47,911 nt of DNA, from positions 1 through 47,911 of the forward strand of contig WFVH01000038.1 of NCBI GenBank assembly GCA_015491735.1, read 5' to 3'. The notes beneath the pieces were generated by a model. That model saw only the letters and a program-made list of their open reading frames with translations, did no database searches and was not told where the DNA came from. The DNA comes from Gammaproteobacteria bacterium. GTDB taxonomy: Bacteria > Pseudomonadota > Gammaproteobacteria > Thiohalospirales > Thiohalospiraceae. Of the stretch, positions 7,677 through 17,650 are shown piece by piece. The number at the start of each line of letters is the position of its first letter. The stretch's first letter is position 1. Position numbers and translations under genes: made by a program.

Positions 7677-7766
7677 TTAATCCTTATCCGGTTTAGCCAG
7701 CCAGAACCACCAGACGATAGCCACAACCAGCACCAGCCCGGTCAGATTAACCAGGATAGTCATCAT
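7677..7766 (-). CDS. 29-residue single-pass membrane peptide downstream of copA
   Basis: An ATG overlaps the copA stop (ATGA) and opens a 29-codon frame: start [10 protein letters not shown], a hydrophobic segment over residues 4-23 ending VWWFWL, then the charged tail AKPDKD. This is a credible transmembrane anchor, translationally coupled to copA. From memory it resembles the N-terminal anchor of membrane-bound cupredoxins found next to copper ATPases. The sequence after the stop shows no cupredoxin domain in any frame, so it may be a stand-alone micropeptide or a truncated cupredoxin. The similarity was not tested. Confidence 0.45.
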   Translation of the reverse strand: MMTILVNLTGLVLVVAIVWWFWLAKPDKD

Positions 7767-10003
7767 CCCCTTTTTGCCTCCCCACGAGGCTTGAACAGAC
7801 GCAATCGGTTGGCATTGCTTACCACGGTAAGCGATGACATCGCCATCGCCGCCCCGGCTACCATGGGGTTCAGCAGCATTCCCATCAACGGGTAAAGCAC
7901 TCCCGCAGCAACAGGAATACCAATACTGTTATAAACGAAAGCCCCGAACAGGTTCTGCTTGATGTTTGTTACTGTGGCATTGGAGATTGCGATAGCATCG
8001 GCCACACCATGCAGCGAACCCCGTATCAGGGTTATATCTGCGCTCTCGATAGCGACATCGGTTCCGGTGCCAATAGCAAAACCCACATCGGCACGAGCCA
8101 ACGCAGGCGCATCATTGATTCCATCCCCCACCATACCGATAATCTCTCCGTTCGACTGGAGCCCGCTTACCTTGGAGTCCTTGTCCTCTGGCATTACCTC
8201 GGCAATTACCTCTTCCACCCCTACCTCGCGGGCCACCGCCTCCGCTGTTGCCCGGCTGTCACCCGTAAGCAGCACTACCTTGATTCCTGCGGCCCCCAGC
8301 CGTGCAATCGCATCCCTTGAGTCGGGTTTGACGGGATCAGCCACACTGACAATACCTGCAGCACGCCCGTCAACTGCCAGATATATTGGTGTTTCCGCCT
8401 GCGCTGCAAGGGCGGCAGCCCTCTTCTCAAGGTCACCGGCATATACACCATTATCAACCATGAACCTGTCATTGCCGAACAAGACATGCTTTCCATCCAC
8501 ACGGCCACGAACACCTCGTCCCGCAACCGCTTCGAAATCTGTAACGGGAGAAACCGTAATCCCCTGCTCCAGCGCCGCATCCAGAACCGCTTGCGCCAAC
8601 GGATGTTCCGAACCCGACTCCACCCCGGCGGCCATTCGCAGCAGCTGCTGCTCATCCCACCCGGAAGCCGGAACCAGTGCAGTCACGCCGGGCTTTCCCT
8701 CGGTAACGGTGCCAGTCTTGTCCAGGATGACAGTGGTCAGTTTACCCGCCTGCTGCAGTGCATCTCCGTTACGGATCAGTACGCCATATTCGGCTGCCTT
8801 GCCCACCCCCACCATAATCGACATCGGCGTCGCCAACCCCAGCGCGCAGGGGCAGGCGATAATCAGCACCGTCATGGTGGTTACCAGGGCATACCCCCCC
8901 CATGGCTGCGGACCAAAATTGTACCAGGCCAGAAATGTCATCACGGCGACAATCAATACCACCGGCACGAATATCGAAGCCACCCGATCCGCCAGGCGGC
9001 CGATGGCCGGTTTGCTGGACTGGGCCTGACGCACCATCTCGATGATGCGGGCCAGAACAGTATCCGCACCAACACGGCGGGCCTGAAACAAAAAGGTGCC
9101 AGCCTTATTGATAGTTCCACCGGTAACCTCATCTCCCGGCCGTTTTTTTACCGGCCGGGGTTCACCGGTAAGCATCGACTCATCCACGGTTGAGTGGCCC
9201 TCGATGATGACGCCATCCACGGCAATTCGCTCACCGGGACGAACGCGCAGCGTCTCGTCCAGCCCAATCTGGTCGATGGGCAGATCCAGCTCTTTACCAT
9301 CGCGAACTACCCGCGCAGTTCTGGGTTGCAGATGGATCAGCCGCTTGATGGCCTCCGAGGTCTTGCCACGGGCGCGCACCTCAAGGGCGGAACCCAGATT
9401 GATCAGCGCGATAATAATAGCCGCCGCTTCAAAATAGGCGTGCTGGGCCAGGCTGGGCACACGCTCCGGAAACAGCACCACCGCCATCGAGTAACTCCAG
9501 GCGCTGCCGGTACCCAAGGCGATGAGCGTATCCATGTTGGCGTTGTGGTTCCAGAACGACTTCCAGGCACCGGTAAAAAAATGGCCGCCGGCATAGATCA
9601 ACACCGCCAGCGTCGCCAGCCCAATCAGCAACCAGAACAGTGTGCCGGCAGGTGTGGCGACATGCGGAAGCAACCCCGCCATCCCCCCTAGAAAAAGCGG
9701 CACCCCCACCAGTCCGGCAACCAGCGTATTGCGCAACAGGCGGCGGTAGTGGGCCAGCTCGGCCGCCTCTTTCTCCGCCTCGTCATCAGCCCCACGCAGC
9801 ACCGCGGCCCCGTAGCCCGCCTGGGTAACGGCAGCGATCAACTGCTCGGCGCTGGCCGTGCCGTTTACAACCGCGGTGTGCTCGGCGAAGTTGACCGTGG
9901 CTTCGGTGACGCCGGGAACACCCTTCAGCGCCGCCTCAGCGGCGGCCACGCAGCCGGCACAGCTCATACCGGAGATGGAGAGACGGATCTGCTGTTCCGG
10001 CAT
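7763..10003 (-). CDS. copA: copper-translocating P1B-type ATPase CopA
   Basis: 746 residues. One N-terminal heavy-metal-associated domain with GMSCAGC (C15, C18), the transmembrane CPC ion motif (C384-P385-C386) followed by ALGLATP, the phosphorylated Asp in [11 protein letters not shown] (D428), the SEHPLAQA nucleotide-domain motif, and GDGINDAP (D627). The CPC type with one HMA domain fits Cu(I) export from the cytoplasm. It lies 26 nt after ssb on the same strand and so probably shares the MFS-ssb transcript; no CueR-type regulator or CopZ is nearby. The start ATG has only a weak GAG upstream, but it places the HMA motif at the normal distance. Confidence 0.95.
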   Translation of the reverse strand: MPEQQIRLSISGMSCAGCVAAAEAALKGVPGVTEATVNFAEHTAVVNGTASAEQLIAAVTQAGYGAAVLRGADDEAEKEAAELAHYRRLLRNTLVAGLVGVPLFLGGMAGLLPHVATPAGTLFWLLIGLATLAVLIYAGGHFFTGAWKSFWNHNANMDTLIALGTGSAWSYSMAVVLFPERVPSLAQHAYFEAAAIIIALINLGSALEVRARGKTSEAIKRLIHLQPRTARVVRDGKELDLPIDQIGLDETLRVRPGERIAVDGVIIEGHSTVDESMLTGEPRPVKKRPGDEVTGGTINKAGTFLFQARRVGADTVLARIIEMVRQAQSSKPAIGRLADRVASIFVPVVLIVAVMTFLAWYNFGPQPWGGYALVTTMTVLIIACPCALGLATPMSIMVGVGKAAEYGVLIRNGDALQQAGKLTTVILDKTGTVTEGKPGVTALVPASGWDEQQLLRMAAGVESGSEHPLAQAVLDAALEQGITVSPVTDFEAVAGRGVRGRVDGKHVLFGNDRFMVDNGVYAGDLEKRAAALAAQAETPIYLAVDGRAAGIVSVADPVKPDSRDAIARLGAAGIKVVLLTGDSRATAEAVAREVGVEEVIAEVMPEDKDSKVSGLQSNGEIIGMVGDGINDAPALARADVGFAIGTGTDVAIESADITLIRGSLHGVADAIAISNATVTNIKQNLFGAFVYNSIGIPVAAGVLYPLMGMLLNPMVAGAAMAMSSLTVVSNANRLRLFKPRGEAKRG

Positions 10004-10029
10004 AATCTCAATCGGGTCCGGACGCTGCT

Positions 10030-10491
10030 TCAGAACGGAATGTCATCATCGAAGTCATCGACACCCCCGGCCGCTGGCGGGTTGCCCGGTTTGGCGCCGC
10101 CGGATTGCCCACCGGCCGGTGGCTGCTGGTTGAAATTCGAGCTGCCGCCCGAACCTCGGCTGTCCAGCATCTGCATCTCATTGGCTACGATCTCGGTGGT
10201 GTAGCGGTCGTTACCGTTCTGATCCTGCCACTTCCGCGTCTGCAGTTTTCCTTCGATATAGACCTTTGAGCCCTTCTTCAGGTACTCCCCGGCAATCTCG
10301 CCCAGGCGGCGGAACATCACCACCCGATGCCACTCGGTACGCTCCTGTTGCTCCCCGGTCTGCTTGTCCTTCCACTGCTCGCTGGTAGCAACGGTTAAAT
10401 TGGCCACCGCGCCACCATCCGGCATATAACGAACCTCGGGATCGTTCCCGAGATTACCGATCAGAATCACTTTGTTGATACCTCTTGCCAT
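10030..10491 (-). CDS. ssb: single-stranded DNA-binding protein
   Basis: 153 residues. The N-terminal OB fold has the typical [17 protein letters not shown] start and the WHRVV and [13 protein letters not shown] strands. A glycine/proline/glutamine-rich linker follows (about 112-145), and the acidic tip DDDIPF recruits partner proteins such as RecO, PriA and exonuclease I. It coats single-stranded DNA in replication and repair. It follows the MFS gene by 9 nt, and the pair is divergent from uvrA, a conserved gammaproteobacterial arrangement. Confidence 0.97.
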   Translation of the reverse strand: MARGINKVILIGNLGNDPEVRYMPDGGAVANLTVATSEQWKDKQTGEQQERTEWHRVVMFRRLGEIAGEYLKKGSKVYIEGKLQTRKWQDQNGNDRYTTEIVANEMQMLDSRGSGGSSNFNQQPPAGGQSGGAKPGNPPAAGGVDDFDDDIPF

Positions 10492-10500
10492 AACGCTCTC

Positions 10501-11895
10501 CTATGTTTCCAAATCACTCGAATATTTTGCCAGTGCGCCCTTGTCCATCTTCTCCATATCCACTTTCAGATAGGCAACCCCATCTTCCGCCAGCACCACC
10601 GCCTCTTCAACCCCCCGCTCCTTCAGCAACTGCTGTGTCAACGTCTCGGCGCGGGCGGCATCGATCTGCCCGACATTGATCAGATAACTGCTGAGATACC
10701 GCGGCTCACGCATGGTCAACGCCATCAACAGCCACACGCCGGTGATCACGGCACTGAACAGAAACACACCGCCCAGACCATAGCGGCCGTTGAGCCAGCC
10801 GCCCATAAATCCACCCGCAAACGCACCCAGAAACTGGGAACTGGAGTAGACCCCCATGGCGGTACCCTTGCTGTAGGCTGGAGCCGTCTTGGCTATCAGC
10901 GATGGGAGGCTCGCCTCCAGAAGATTGAAGGTTGTAAAGAACAGCAACAGCGCCAGGGCAATACCGATAAGGTTGTCATGAGACAGCCACATGCCAATCA
11001 TTGACAGTCCCAGCCCAAGGATAGCACCAGAGAAAACCTGCTTCATGCGCCGTTTTTTTTCGGCAATGATGATAAACGGAACCATTGCCACAAAAGCGGC
11101 CAGCATGACCGGCAGGTAGATGTGCCAGTGCTGGTTTACCGGCATACCCGCGCTGTCCCGCAAAATGTGCGGCACCACCACAAAAATTGCGGTCAGCGCC
11201 ATATGCAGGGCAAATATCCCAAAATCCAGACGCAGCAGTTGCCCATCGGTCAACACCTCCCGGAACTGTCCTGGCACCGTTTCGGTATCACGGTGCAGAT
11301 GCAGATGGGTCGGCTTTGGCACCCAGAAATGAAGCACTGCAATCCCACCCAGCGCCAGCAACGCTGTCAGCCAGAAAATCCCCGGCACGCCGATCCAGTG
11401 ATCCAGCATCGGGCCGGCCACCAGCGCCACCGAAAAGGAGACGCCGATACTGATACCGATGCCCGCCATCACCTTCAAGCGGTGCTCTTCGCGGGTGAGA
11501 TCCGCAGCCAGCGCCAACACCACGGCGGCCACCGCCCCGGCCCCCTGCAGCGCCCGGCCGACGATAACCCCCTGGATGGAATCCGACATGGCGGCCACCG
11601 CGCTGCCCAGCGCAAAAATCAACAGCCCCGCCGTAATCACCGACTTGCGCCCAATGCGATCCGACACCAACCCGAAGGGAATCTGAAACAGCGCCTGGGT
11701 CAGGCCGTAGATGCCGAGCGCCACCCCAACCAGGGTTGGAGTCACGCCATCCAGATGCTCCGCATACAAGGCAAACACCGGCAGAATCATGAACAGGCCC
11801 AGCATGCGCAACGCATAGATGCTGGCAAGTGAAGCCGCGGCGCGGCGCTCCAGCGGAGTCATTGTTTCAGAAATGGTTGTTTGCACAGGAGTCAT
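10501..11895 (-). CDS. MFS transporter, YajR-like, with C-terminal cytoplasmic domain
   Basis: 464 residues: about twelve hydrophobic segments up to residue ~395, the MFS signature between helices 2 and 3 (LVSDRIGRKSV), then a soluble C-terminal region of about 65 residues (from SSYLINVGQ) that matches the layout of the ferredoxin-like YAM domain of E. coli YajR. Substrate unknown; drug or proton-coupled efflux is the usual guess. Two Met starts are possible (11895 or 11 codons later); the first was kept. It is first in the MFS-ssb-copA operon and divergent from uvrA. Confidence 0.88.
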   Translation of the reverse strand: MTPVQTTISETMTPLERRAAASLASIYALRMLGLFMILPVFALYAEHLDGVTPTLVGVALGIYGLTQALFQIPFGLVSDRIGRKSVITAGLLIFALGSAVAAMSDSIQGVIVGRALQGAGAVAAVVLALAADLTREEHRLKVMAGIGISIGVSFSVALVAGPMLDHWIGVPGIFWLTALLALGGIAVLHFWVPKPTHLHLHRDTETVPGQFREVLTDGQLLRLDFGIFALHMALTAIFVVVPHILRDSAGMPVNQHWHIYLPVMLAAFVAMVPFIIIAEKKRRMKQVFSGAILGLGLSMIGMWLSHDNLIGIALALLLFFTTFNLLEASLPSLIAKTAPAYSKGTAMGVYSSSQFLGAFAGGFMGGWLNGRYGLGGVFLFSAVITGVWLLMALTMREPRYLSSYLINVGQIDAARAETLTQQLLKERGVEEAVVLAEDGVAYLKVDMEKMDKGALAKYSSDLET

Positions 11896-11903
11896 TACTT
11901 TCT

Positions 11904-11933
11904 TTGCTTCTCACAGCCAAAGCATCTTATAGT
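11904..11933 (+). promoter_or_regulatory. candidate uvrA promoter
   Basis: TTGCTT (11904-11909), an 18-bp spacer and TATAGT (11928-11933) lie about 33 bp before the uvrA start. No CTG(N10)CAG LexA-type box is visible in the divergent intergenic region, so SOS control is not evident. Confidence 0.42.
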
Positions 11934-11965
11934 AACAGGTTGCGTTCCGCTGAGAAAAAGTGAAG

Positions 11966-14830
11966 ATGGAAAAGATGATTAAAATCCGTGGCGTCAAAAC
12001 CCACAACCTGCAAAACGTCGATCTGGATCTGCCCAGGGACAAACTGATCGTTTTCACCGGCCTGTCGGGTTCAGGCAAGTCATCCCTGGCCTTTGACACC
12101 ATCTACGCGGAAGGACAACGACGTTATGTGGAGTCGCTTTCCAGCTATGCACGCCAGTTCCTGTCGATGATGGAAAAACCCGACGTGGAGCATATCGAAG
12201 GGCTCTCCCCGGCGATTTCCATCGAACAGAAGTCTACCTCGCACAATCCCCGCTCCACGGTGGGTACGGTCACCGAGATCCACGACTACCTGCGGCTGCT
12301 GTTCGCTCGGGCCGGCGAGCCCCGTTGCCCGGAACATAACAGCGCACTGCGGGCACAGACCGTCAGCCAAATGGTCGATCAGGTAATGACTCTGCCGGAA
12401 GGAGAACGGCTGATGCTGCTCGCCCCGGTTATCAAGGAGCGCAAGGGAGAGCACCTGCAACTCATCGATGAGCTGCGTGCCCAGGGCTTCGTACGCGCCC
12501 GCATTGACGGACGGGTGTATGAACTTGACGAGCCCCCCAAACTGCAAAAAAACCACAAACACACCATTGAGGTGGTGGTTGACCGTTTCAAGATCCGACC
12601 CGATCTGGAACAGCGTCTGGCCGACTCGTTTGAAACAGCACTGCAGTTGTCAGACGGCCTTGCCCGTATCGCCTTCATGGACGAGAACAGGCCCCGGAAA
12701 GAGCTGGTCTTTTCGGCAAAATTCGCCTGCCCCGATTGCGGATACTCGCTCACCGAACTGGAACCCCGGCTGTTCTCCTTCAACAATCCGGCAGGTGCCT
12801 GTCCCACCTGTGACGGTCTGGGAGCAAGGCAGTTTTTCGACCCGGATCGGGTGGTCAATCATGCCGATCTGAGCCTCTCCGCCGGAGCCATCCGTGGCTG
12901 GGATCGGCGCAATGCCTACTATTTCCAGATGCTGGAGTCACTGGCAAAACACTACCGGTTCGATATCGACACCCCCTTCAGCCAACTCCCGCAGCAGGTG
13001 AAGGATGCCATTCTGTACGGCAGCGGTGACGAAGCCATCACCTTCACCTATTTCAACGAACGGGGCGGCTCAATGATCAAAACTCAACCGTTCGAGGGAA
13101 TAATCCCCAACATGGAACGCCGTTATCGGGAAACCGAATCGAACGCGGTACGAGAGGAGCTGGCCAAATACCTGAATCAGCAGCGCTGTCCCGACTGTGA
13201 TGGAAGCCGCCTGAACACAGCGGCACGGCACGTATTCGTAGCCGATCACCGGCTGCCGGAAATCACCTCCCTGCCGGTAGGACGTGCCTATGATTTTTTT
13301 CTGAATCTGCAACTGCCGGGACAATCAGGCGAGATTGCCGCCCCCATCCTTAAGGAGATCACACTGCGCCTGCGCTTTCTGGTCAACGTAGGTCTGGATT
13401 ATCTGACGCTGGACCGCAGTGCCGATACCCTGTCGGGCGGAGAGGCGCAACGCATCCGGCTGGCCAGCCAGATCGGTGCCGGGCTGGTAGGGGTAATGTA
13501 CATCCTTGACGAACCATCCATTGGTCTGCATCAGCGGGACAACGAACGGCTGCTCCAGACCCTGACCTATCTGCGCGATCTGGGCAATACCGTCATCGTG
13601 GTGGAGCACGATGAAGACGCCATCCGCCGCGCCGATCACATCGTGGATATCGGACCGGGAGCCGGAGTCCATGGTGGCCAGATCGTAGCCCAGGGGGACG
13701 TTCAGGCAATCATCTCCTGTAAACATTCACTCACCGGGCAATACCTCTCGGGGGAGAAGCGCATCGAGATACCGGAAAAACGACACCCACCCGAACCGGG
13801 GCGGATGCTGACGATCCGCGGGGCCAGCGGCAACAACCTCAAAGCGGTGGATGTCGAGATACCCATCGGCCTGATGACGGCGGTTACCGGTGTTTCCGGC
13901 TCCGGGAAATCCACTTTGATTAACGATACCCTCTACCGTCTGGCCGCACGAAAGCTGCACAGAGCCGGAACCAATCCGGCACCCTGCAAGGAGATCACCG
14001 GGCTGGAACAGTTTGATAAGGTGGTCGATATCGATCAGAGTCCCATCGGCCGCACCCCGCGCTCCAACCCCGCCACCTATACCGGTATTTTCACCCCCAT
14101 TCGTGAACTGTTTTCTGGGACACCCGAAGCAAGAGCACGAGGCTACAATCCAGGCCGTTTCAGTTTCAACGTCAAAGGTGGTCGATGCGAAGCCTGCCAG
14201 GGGGACGGCGTAATCAAGGTGGAGATGCACTTTCTGCCCGACATCTACGTACCTTGCGATGTCTGCAAGGGTAAACGCTACAACCGGGAAACCCTGGAGA
14301 TAAAATACAAGGGAAAAAACATCCACCAGGTTCTGGAGATGACAGTGGAAGATGCCCGTCTCTTCTTCGACGCCATTCCGTCACTGGCCCGCAAGCTGCA
14401 AACATTGACTGACGTGGGACTGAGCTATGTCAGACTGGGACAGAGCGCCACCACGCTGTCGGGAGGAGAGGCACAACGGGTCAAGCTGGCCCGCGAACTC
14501 TCCAAACGGGATACGGGGAATACCCTGTATATACTGGATGAACCCACCACCGGGCTGCACTTTCACGATATCGAACAGCTGTTGAAAGTACTGCACCGGC
14601 TGCGTGACAGAGGCAATACCATTGTGGTCATCGAACACAATCTGGACGTAATCAAAACCGCCGACTGGATCCTGGATCTGGGACCTGAAGGAGGAGATGG
14701 CGGTGGCTCCCTGGTTGCGGCCGGCCCTCCGGAGAAAATCATAACCGCTCCCCTGTCGCATACTGGACGCTTTCTAAAACCCCTGCTGCCCGATCCATCC
14801 CTTCCTGTGGCCAAGGCCATCCCAACGTGA
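11966..14830 (+). CDS. uvrA: excinuclease ABC subunit A
   Basis: 954 residues, normal for UvrA. Two ABC ATPase modules: Walker [11 protein letters not shown] (about 32-41) and [10 protein letters not shown] in the second half, and two LSGGEAQR signatures each followed by YILDEP. Zinc-finger cysteines are visible in CPDCGY...CPTCDG, CPDCDG and CEAC/CDVC. It recognises DNA damage with UvrB and starts nucleotide excision repair in the cytoplasm. Candidate starts are GTG 11960, ATG 11966 and ATG 11975; 11966 was chosen. The E. coli N-terminus would also allow 11975. Confidence 0.96.
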   Translation: MEKMIKIRGVKTHNLQNVDLDLPRDKLIVFTGLSGSGKSSLAFDTIYAEGQRRYVESLSSYARQFLSMMEKPDVEHIEGLSPAISIEQKSTSHNPRSTVGTVTEIHDYLRLLFARAGEPRCPEHNSALRAQTVSQMVDQVMTLPEGERLMLLAPVIKERKGEHLQLIDELRAQGFVRARIDGRVYELDEPPKLQKNHKHTIEVVVDRFKIRPDLEQRLADSFETALQLSDGLARIAFMDENRPRKELVFSAKFACPDCGYSLTELEPRLFSFNNPAGACPTCDGLGARQFFDPDRVVNHADLSLSAGAIRGWDRRNAYYFQMLESLAKHYRFDIDTPFSQLPQQVKDAILYGSGDEAITFTYFNERGGSMIKTQPFEGIIPNMERRYRETESNAVREELAKYLNQQRCPDCDGSRLNTAARHVFVADHRLPEITSLPVGRAYDFFLNLQLPGQSGEIAAPILKEITLRLRFLVNVGLDYLTLDRSADTLSGGEAQRIRLASQIGAGLVGVMYILDEPSIGLHQRDNERLLQTLTYLRDLGNTVIVVEHDEDAIRRADHIVDIGPGAGVHGGQIVAQGDVQAIISCKHSLTGQYLSGEKRIEIPEKRHPPEPGRMLTIRGASGNNLKAVDVEIPIGLMTAVTGVSGSGKSTLINDTLYRLAARKLHRAGTNPAPCKEITGLEQFDKVVDIDQSPIGRTPRSNPATYTGIFTPIRELFSGTPEARARGYNPGRFSFNVKGGRCEACQGDGVIKVEMHFLPDIYVPCDVCKGKRYNRETLEIKYKGKNIHQVLEMTVEDARLFFDAIPSLARKLQTLTDVGLSYVRLGQSATTLSGGEAQRVKLARELSKRDTGNTLYILDEPTTGLHFHDIEQLLKVLHRLRDRGNTIVVIEHNLDVIKTADWILDLGPEGGDGGGSLVAAGPPEKIITAPLSHTGRFLKPLLPDPSLPVAKAIPT

Positions 14831-14833
14831 CGT

Positions 14834-14862
14834 TTGATTATAGATCTGATCAAGAATATAAT
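14834..14862 (+). promoter_or_regulatory. sigma70 promoter of kbp
   Basis: TTGATT (14834-14839), exactly 17 bp, then a perfect TATAAT (14857-14862). It lies directly after the uvrA stop and 62 bp before the kbp start, so kbp has its own promoter. Confidence 0.7.
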
Positions 14863-14924
14863 GGGAATCAGTTATACATTGATAAATTTGGTTTTTTTCT
14901 AAAAATGCAACAGGGAGACGTGCC

Positions 14925-15362
14925 GTGGGACTGTTCGACTTTGCAACGGAATTTGGCAAAAAGCTGTTTGGAAAAGATGATGATGCCGCCGAAAAAGTCC
15001 AGCAGAGTATTGAGGAAGACAATCCCGGCGTATCGGATTTAAGTGTCAGGTTCCAGGATGGCGTAATCACGCTTTCAGGTAAAGCAGAATCCGCCGAGGC
15101 GATGGAAAAAACCGTATTGATGGCCGGTAACGTGCAAGGCGTCCACACGGTTGAAGCAGATGCAATAGCTGCGCCCCAACAAGCCGTACGCATCGAATAT
15201 TATACGGTTGTCAAGGGCGATACATTGTCTGGTATCGCCAAGCGGTTCTACGGTAATCCACAGGATTACCTATTCATCTTCGAGGCGAACCGCGAGGTCA
15301 TCAAGGATCCCGATCTAATCTACCCGGGGCAGAAAATCCGCATCCCGGAAAAAACGCGATGA
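14925..15362 (+). CDS. kbp: BON-LysM protein, potassium-binding Kbp (YgaU) homologue
   Basis: 145 residues beginning MGLFDF like E. coli YgaU (149 aa). A BON domain (about 20-85, with GVITLSGKAES and NVQGVHTVEADA) is followed by a LysM domain (about 93-142, YTVVKGDTLSGIAKRFYG ... IYPGQKIRIPE). There is no signal peptide, so it is cytoplasmic like E. coli Kbp, which binds K+. The start is GTG with GGGAG upstream. Confidence 0.9.
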   Translation: MGLFDFATEFGKKLFGKDDDAAEKVQQSIEEDNPGVSDLSVRFQDGVITLSGKAESAEAMEKTVLMAGNVQGVHTVEADAIAAPQQAVRIEYYTVVKGDTLSGIAKRFYGNPQDYLFIFEANREVIKDPDLIYPGQKIRIPEKTR

Positions 15363-15693
15363 TGCCTCTGTACCAACCGGACGGGAACCTATGCTTTCCG
15401 GATTATATTTGTGATTTTCAACTTATTGTAAAAATAGCCACGATACCGGCAAGACGTATGGACAATCGTTATCGAACAGTAAAAAATGGGCCACGATTCA
15501 GTTTCATGTCATAACGTTTCCCGGCGGGATGCAATACAGGATATTGTGCTCCCCGTGAAAAACGGAAAGTAAAAAAGAATGCCGGCAACCGAGCGGAGCG
15601 GGCGCAGCCCGTATGAAAAAGCAACCATGCTCGCAAGTTCGGGGGAGCGTGACTGATTTGTTTTATTGCAAGCAAAACCGAGGTAGGTCAAAA
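15363..15693. other. gene-free stretch upstream of the repeat lipoprotein
   Basis: No supported gene. Open frames on the minus strand have no ribosome-binding site. The in-frame upstream extension of the lipoprotein gene (from 15613) would put 27 residues before the signal peptide and is not used. No convincing terminator for kbp or promoter for the next gene was found. Confidence 0.4.
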
Positions 15694-16830
15694 ATGAAAA
15701 TATCGAGTTCCTGGGGAAAAATCACTGTAGCAGCATCCGTTGCGCTACTCCTCGGCGCGTGCTCTCATGCACCAAGGGAGACCGCGTCGATTAGCCAAGA
15801 GGAGTGCATTTCCTGCTCCGCGAAACTGGAGGCATTGAAAGAGCGCGAGGCAGCACTGGCCCGCAAGGAACAAACCCTGCAGGAAAAAGCCGATGCACTG
15901 GCCAAAAAGCAGCAGGAAGCATCGGCACATGCGCCATCCCTGGCAGAGGGGGGAGACTCTATGCTTCCCCCTCAGGCCAAACCGGGCGAGTGTTACACTC
16001 GCGTATGGGTTCCGCCAAAGTACAAAGTCGTCAGCGAAAAAGTGGTCAAGAAAGAGGCGGGTACCCGCTACGAAGTGATACCCGCCAAGTACCAGAGGGT
16101 AAAAAAACGGGTACTGGTCAAAGAGGCTTCTGAAAAACTCAAGGTTATTCCCGCGAAATACAAGTGGGTAGAAGAGCGCGTTCTCGTAAAACCTGCGGAG
16201 GAGAGGATCGTCACTGTTCCTGCCACTTACGAAACCGTTACGGAAAAGGTGCTGGATAAACCGGCTCATACCGTCTGGAAAAAAGGGACCGGCCCGATTC
16301 AGCGCATCGATCAGACCACAGGGGAGATCATGTGCCTGGTGGAGGTTCCCGCTACCTATAAGACAGTCACCCGCAAGGTTCTGAAAACACCAGCAACGAC
16401 AAAGACCGTTCAGATCCCGGCTGTCTACAAAACGGTGAAAAAACGGGTCGTTGCCGAGCCGGAGCATACTGTAAGAGTCGAAATTCCCGCCCAGTACAAA
16501 ACCATTACCGTTACCGAGCTGGTGACTCCACCTCAAACGCAGGCCATCGAAATTCCGGCCGTTTACTCCACGGTAACCCGCCAGGAGAAAATCGCTGACG
16601 GCCACATGGAGTGGCGCAGCATTCTCTGTCAAACCAACATGACCCGTGATCGTATTGCCGATATTCAGCGCGCTCTGAAAGCGAAAGGTTTTGACCCCGG
16701 CCCGATTGACGGTGTCATCGGCTCCGGAACCATGGCGGCGGTCAATGCCTTTCAGCGGAAAAACAACCTTCCGGTGGACAAGTATCTGAACATTGCCACC
16801 GTCAAGGCGCTGGGAGTATCTACGCATTAG
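15694..16830 (+). CDS. repeat lipoprotein with C-terminal peptidoglycan-binding domain
   Basis: 378 residues. A lipoprotein signal with lipobox LLGAC lies at about 20-24, followed by a charged coiled-coil-like segment (KLEALKEREAALARKEQ...). Eight tandem units of 23 residues with the pattern [V/I]PA-x-Y-x-x-V-x3-V follow; unit 4 carries a 20-residue insertion. A PG_binding_1-type domain closes the protein (DIQRALKAKGFDPGPIDGVIG ... AFQRKNNLP). This suggests an outer-membrane-anchored periplasmic protein whose repeats span toward peptidoglycan; the function is not known. GAGG-TAGGT precedes the ATG at 15694. Confidence 0.85.
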   Translation: MKISSSWGKITVAASVALLLGACSHAPRETASISQEECISCSAKLEALKEREAALARKEQTLQEKADALAKKQQEASAHAPSLAEGGDSMLPPQAKPGECYTRVWVPPKYKVVSEKVVKKEAGTRYEVIPAKYQRVKKRVLVKEASEKLKVIPAKYKWVEERVLVKPAEERIVTVPATYETVTEKVLDKPAHTVWKKGTGPIQRIDQTTGEIMCLVEVPATYKTVTRKVLKTPATTKTVQIPAVYKTVKKRVVAEPEHTVRVEIPAQYKTITVTELVTPPQTQAIEIPAVYSTVTRQEKIADGHMEWRSILCQTNMTRDRIADIQRALKAKGFDPGPIDGVIGSGTMAAVNAFQRKNNLPVDKYLNIATVKALGVSTH

Positions 16831-16835
16831 CACGC

Positions 16836-16873
16836 ATTGACGGAAGGCCGCTGCAAGGCGGCCTTCCGTCAAT
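16836..16873 (+). terminator. hairpin terminator after the repeat lipoprotein
   Basis: A 16-bp perfect stem (ATTGACGGAAGGCCGC with its complement) and a 6-nt loop start 6 bp after the stop codon. The trailing sequence AATACTTGT is only weakly T-rich, so termination strength is uncertain. Confidence 0.65.
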
Positions 16874-16910
16874 AATACTTGTAACCACCCGGTACAATGT
16901 CACACTCGCG

Positions 16911-17032
16911 CTAACGGCTCAAATTGCCCTCAAAATCCGCCCGTATCGAAGCGAAAAACGGGAAATTACAACTGTAAATGCCATTTTTCAGCACAGAAAT
17001 GGCGGATTTCATGGACGAGCCGGGTAGTTGCG
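16911..17032 (+). repeat. degenerate core copy of the GTAAC miniature element
   Basis: TAACGGCTCAAATTGCCCTC at the left matches the inner end GTAACTGTTCAGATTGCCCC of the intact elements. The right end GACGAGCCGGGTAGTTGC matches the outer end. The AAAATCCGCC / GGCGGATTTC arms and the conserved centre (CTGTAAATGCCATTTTTCAGC) are retained. The 31-bp outer arm is absent and there is no clear target duplication, so this is an old core-type copy. Confidence 0.65.
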
Positions 17033-17133
17033 CCCCTTTAGATTCGGGACAGAAAGGGATGAGAGACAGAAAGGGTACATTTTCAGGATAAACCGGTAGT
17101 TGTTCACAATCCAATCTCAAAGGAGAGTAAAAA

Positions 17134-17553
17134 ATGGGCATGATACAGGAATTCAAGGAGTTTGCCGTCAAGGGGAACGTGGTCGATATGGCGGTTGGTA
17201 TCATTATCGGCGCTGCCTTCGGAAAAATCGTAAGCACGCTGGTGGAAGGGGTGATCATGCCGCCGATTGGCCTGCTGATGGGAGGGGTGGATTTCTCCGA
17301 TCTGTTTATCAATCTGGGCGAGGGAACGTATGCCACACTCGCAGCAGCCGAGGAGGCAGGAGCACCGGTCATCAAATACGGCCTGTTTGCCAATGAGATC
17401 ATCAGCTTCACCATTGTCGCTTTTGCCGTGTTCATTTTGGTAAAAGTCATCAATAAGCTGAAGAAACAGGAAGAGGAGAAACCGGAAGCTCCCGCCGAAC
17501 CCAGTGAAGACATTCTTTTGCTGAGAGAAATAAGAGATCAGTTGAAAAAATAG
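17134..17553 (+). CDS. mscL: large-conductance mechanosensitive channel MscL
   Basis: 139 residues. N-terminal amphipathic helix ([22 protein letters not shown]), first transmembrane helix with the pore glycines of [15 protein letters not shown], a periplasmic loop, a second helix ([19 protein letters not shown]) and the cytoplasmic bundle helix at the C-terminus. It opens in the inner membrane under extreme turgor to release solutes. AGGAGAG lies upstream of the ATG. It is monocistronic with its own terminator. Confidence 0.97.
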   Translation: MGMIQEFKEFAVKGNVVDMAVGIIIGAAFGKIVSTLVEGVIMPPIGLLMGGVDFSDLFINLGEGTYATLAAAEEAGAPVIKYGLFANEIISFTIVAFAVFILVKVINKLKKQEEEKPEAPAEPSEDILLLREIRDQLKK

Positions 17554-17579
17554 TCAGCCCCGTACAGGCGATATCAACC

Positions 17580-17612
17580 CGGCAGAAGAGTCACGCCTTC
17601 TGCCGTTTTTTT
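17580..17612 (+). terminator. rho-independent terminator of mscL
   Basis: A 9-bp GC-rich stem, CGGCAGAAG / CTTCTGCCG, with an 8-nt loop followed by seven T residues, 26 bp after the mscL stop. Confidence 0.88.
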
Positions 17613-17650
17613 GTCCGGCACCAAAATGACAACTTGCCAAACCGGTATAT

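Noticed and set aside
7673-7692. CCGGAT...ATCCGG hairpin after the copA micropeptide as a terminator
   Set aside because: Short stem, loop as long as the stem and no U-tract; not convincing as a terminator.
15469-15691. Overlapping minus-strand frames upstream of the repeat lipoprotein
   Set aside because: Two frames overlap each other with no start signals, and neither shows a domain.
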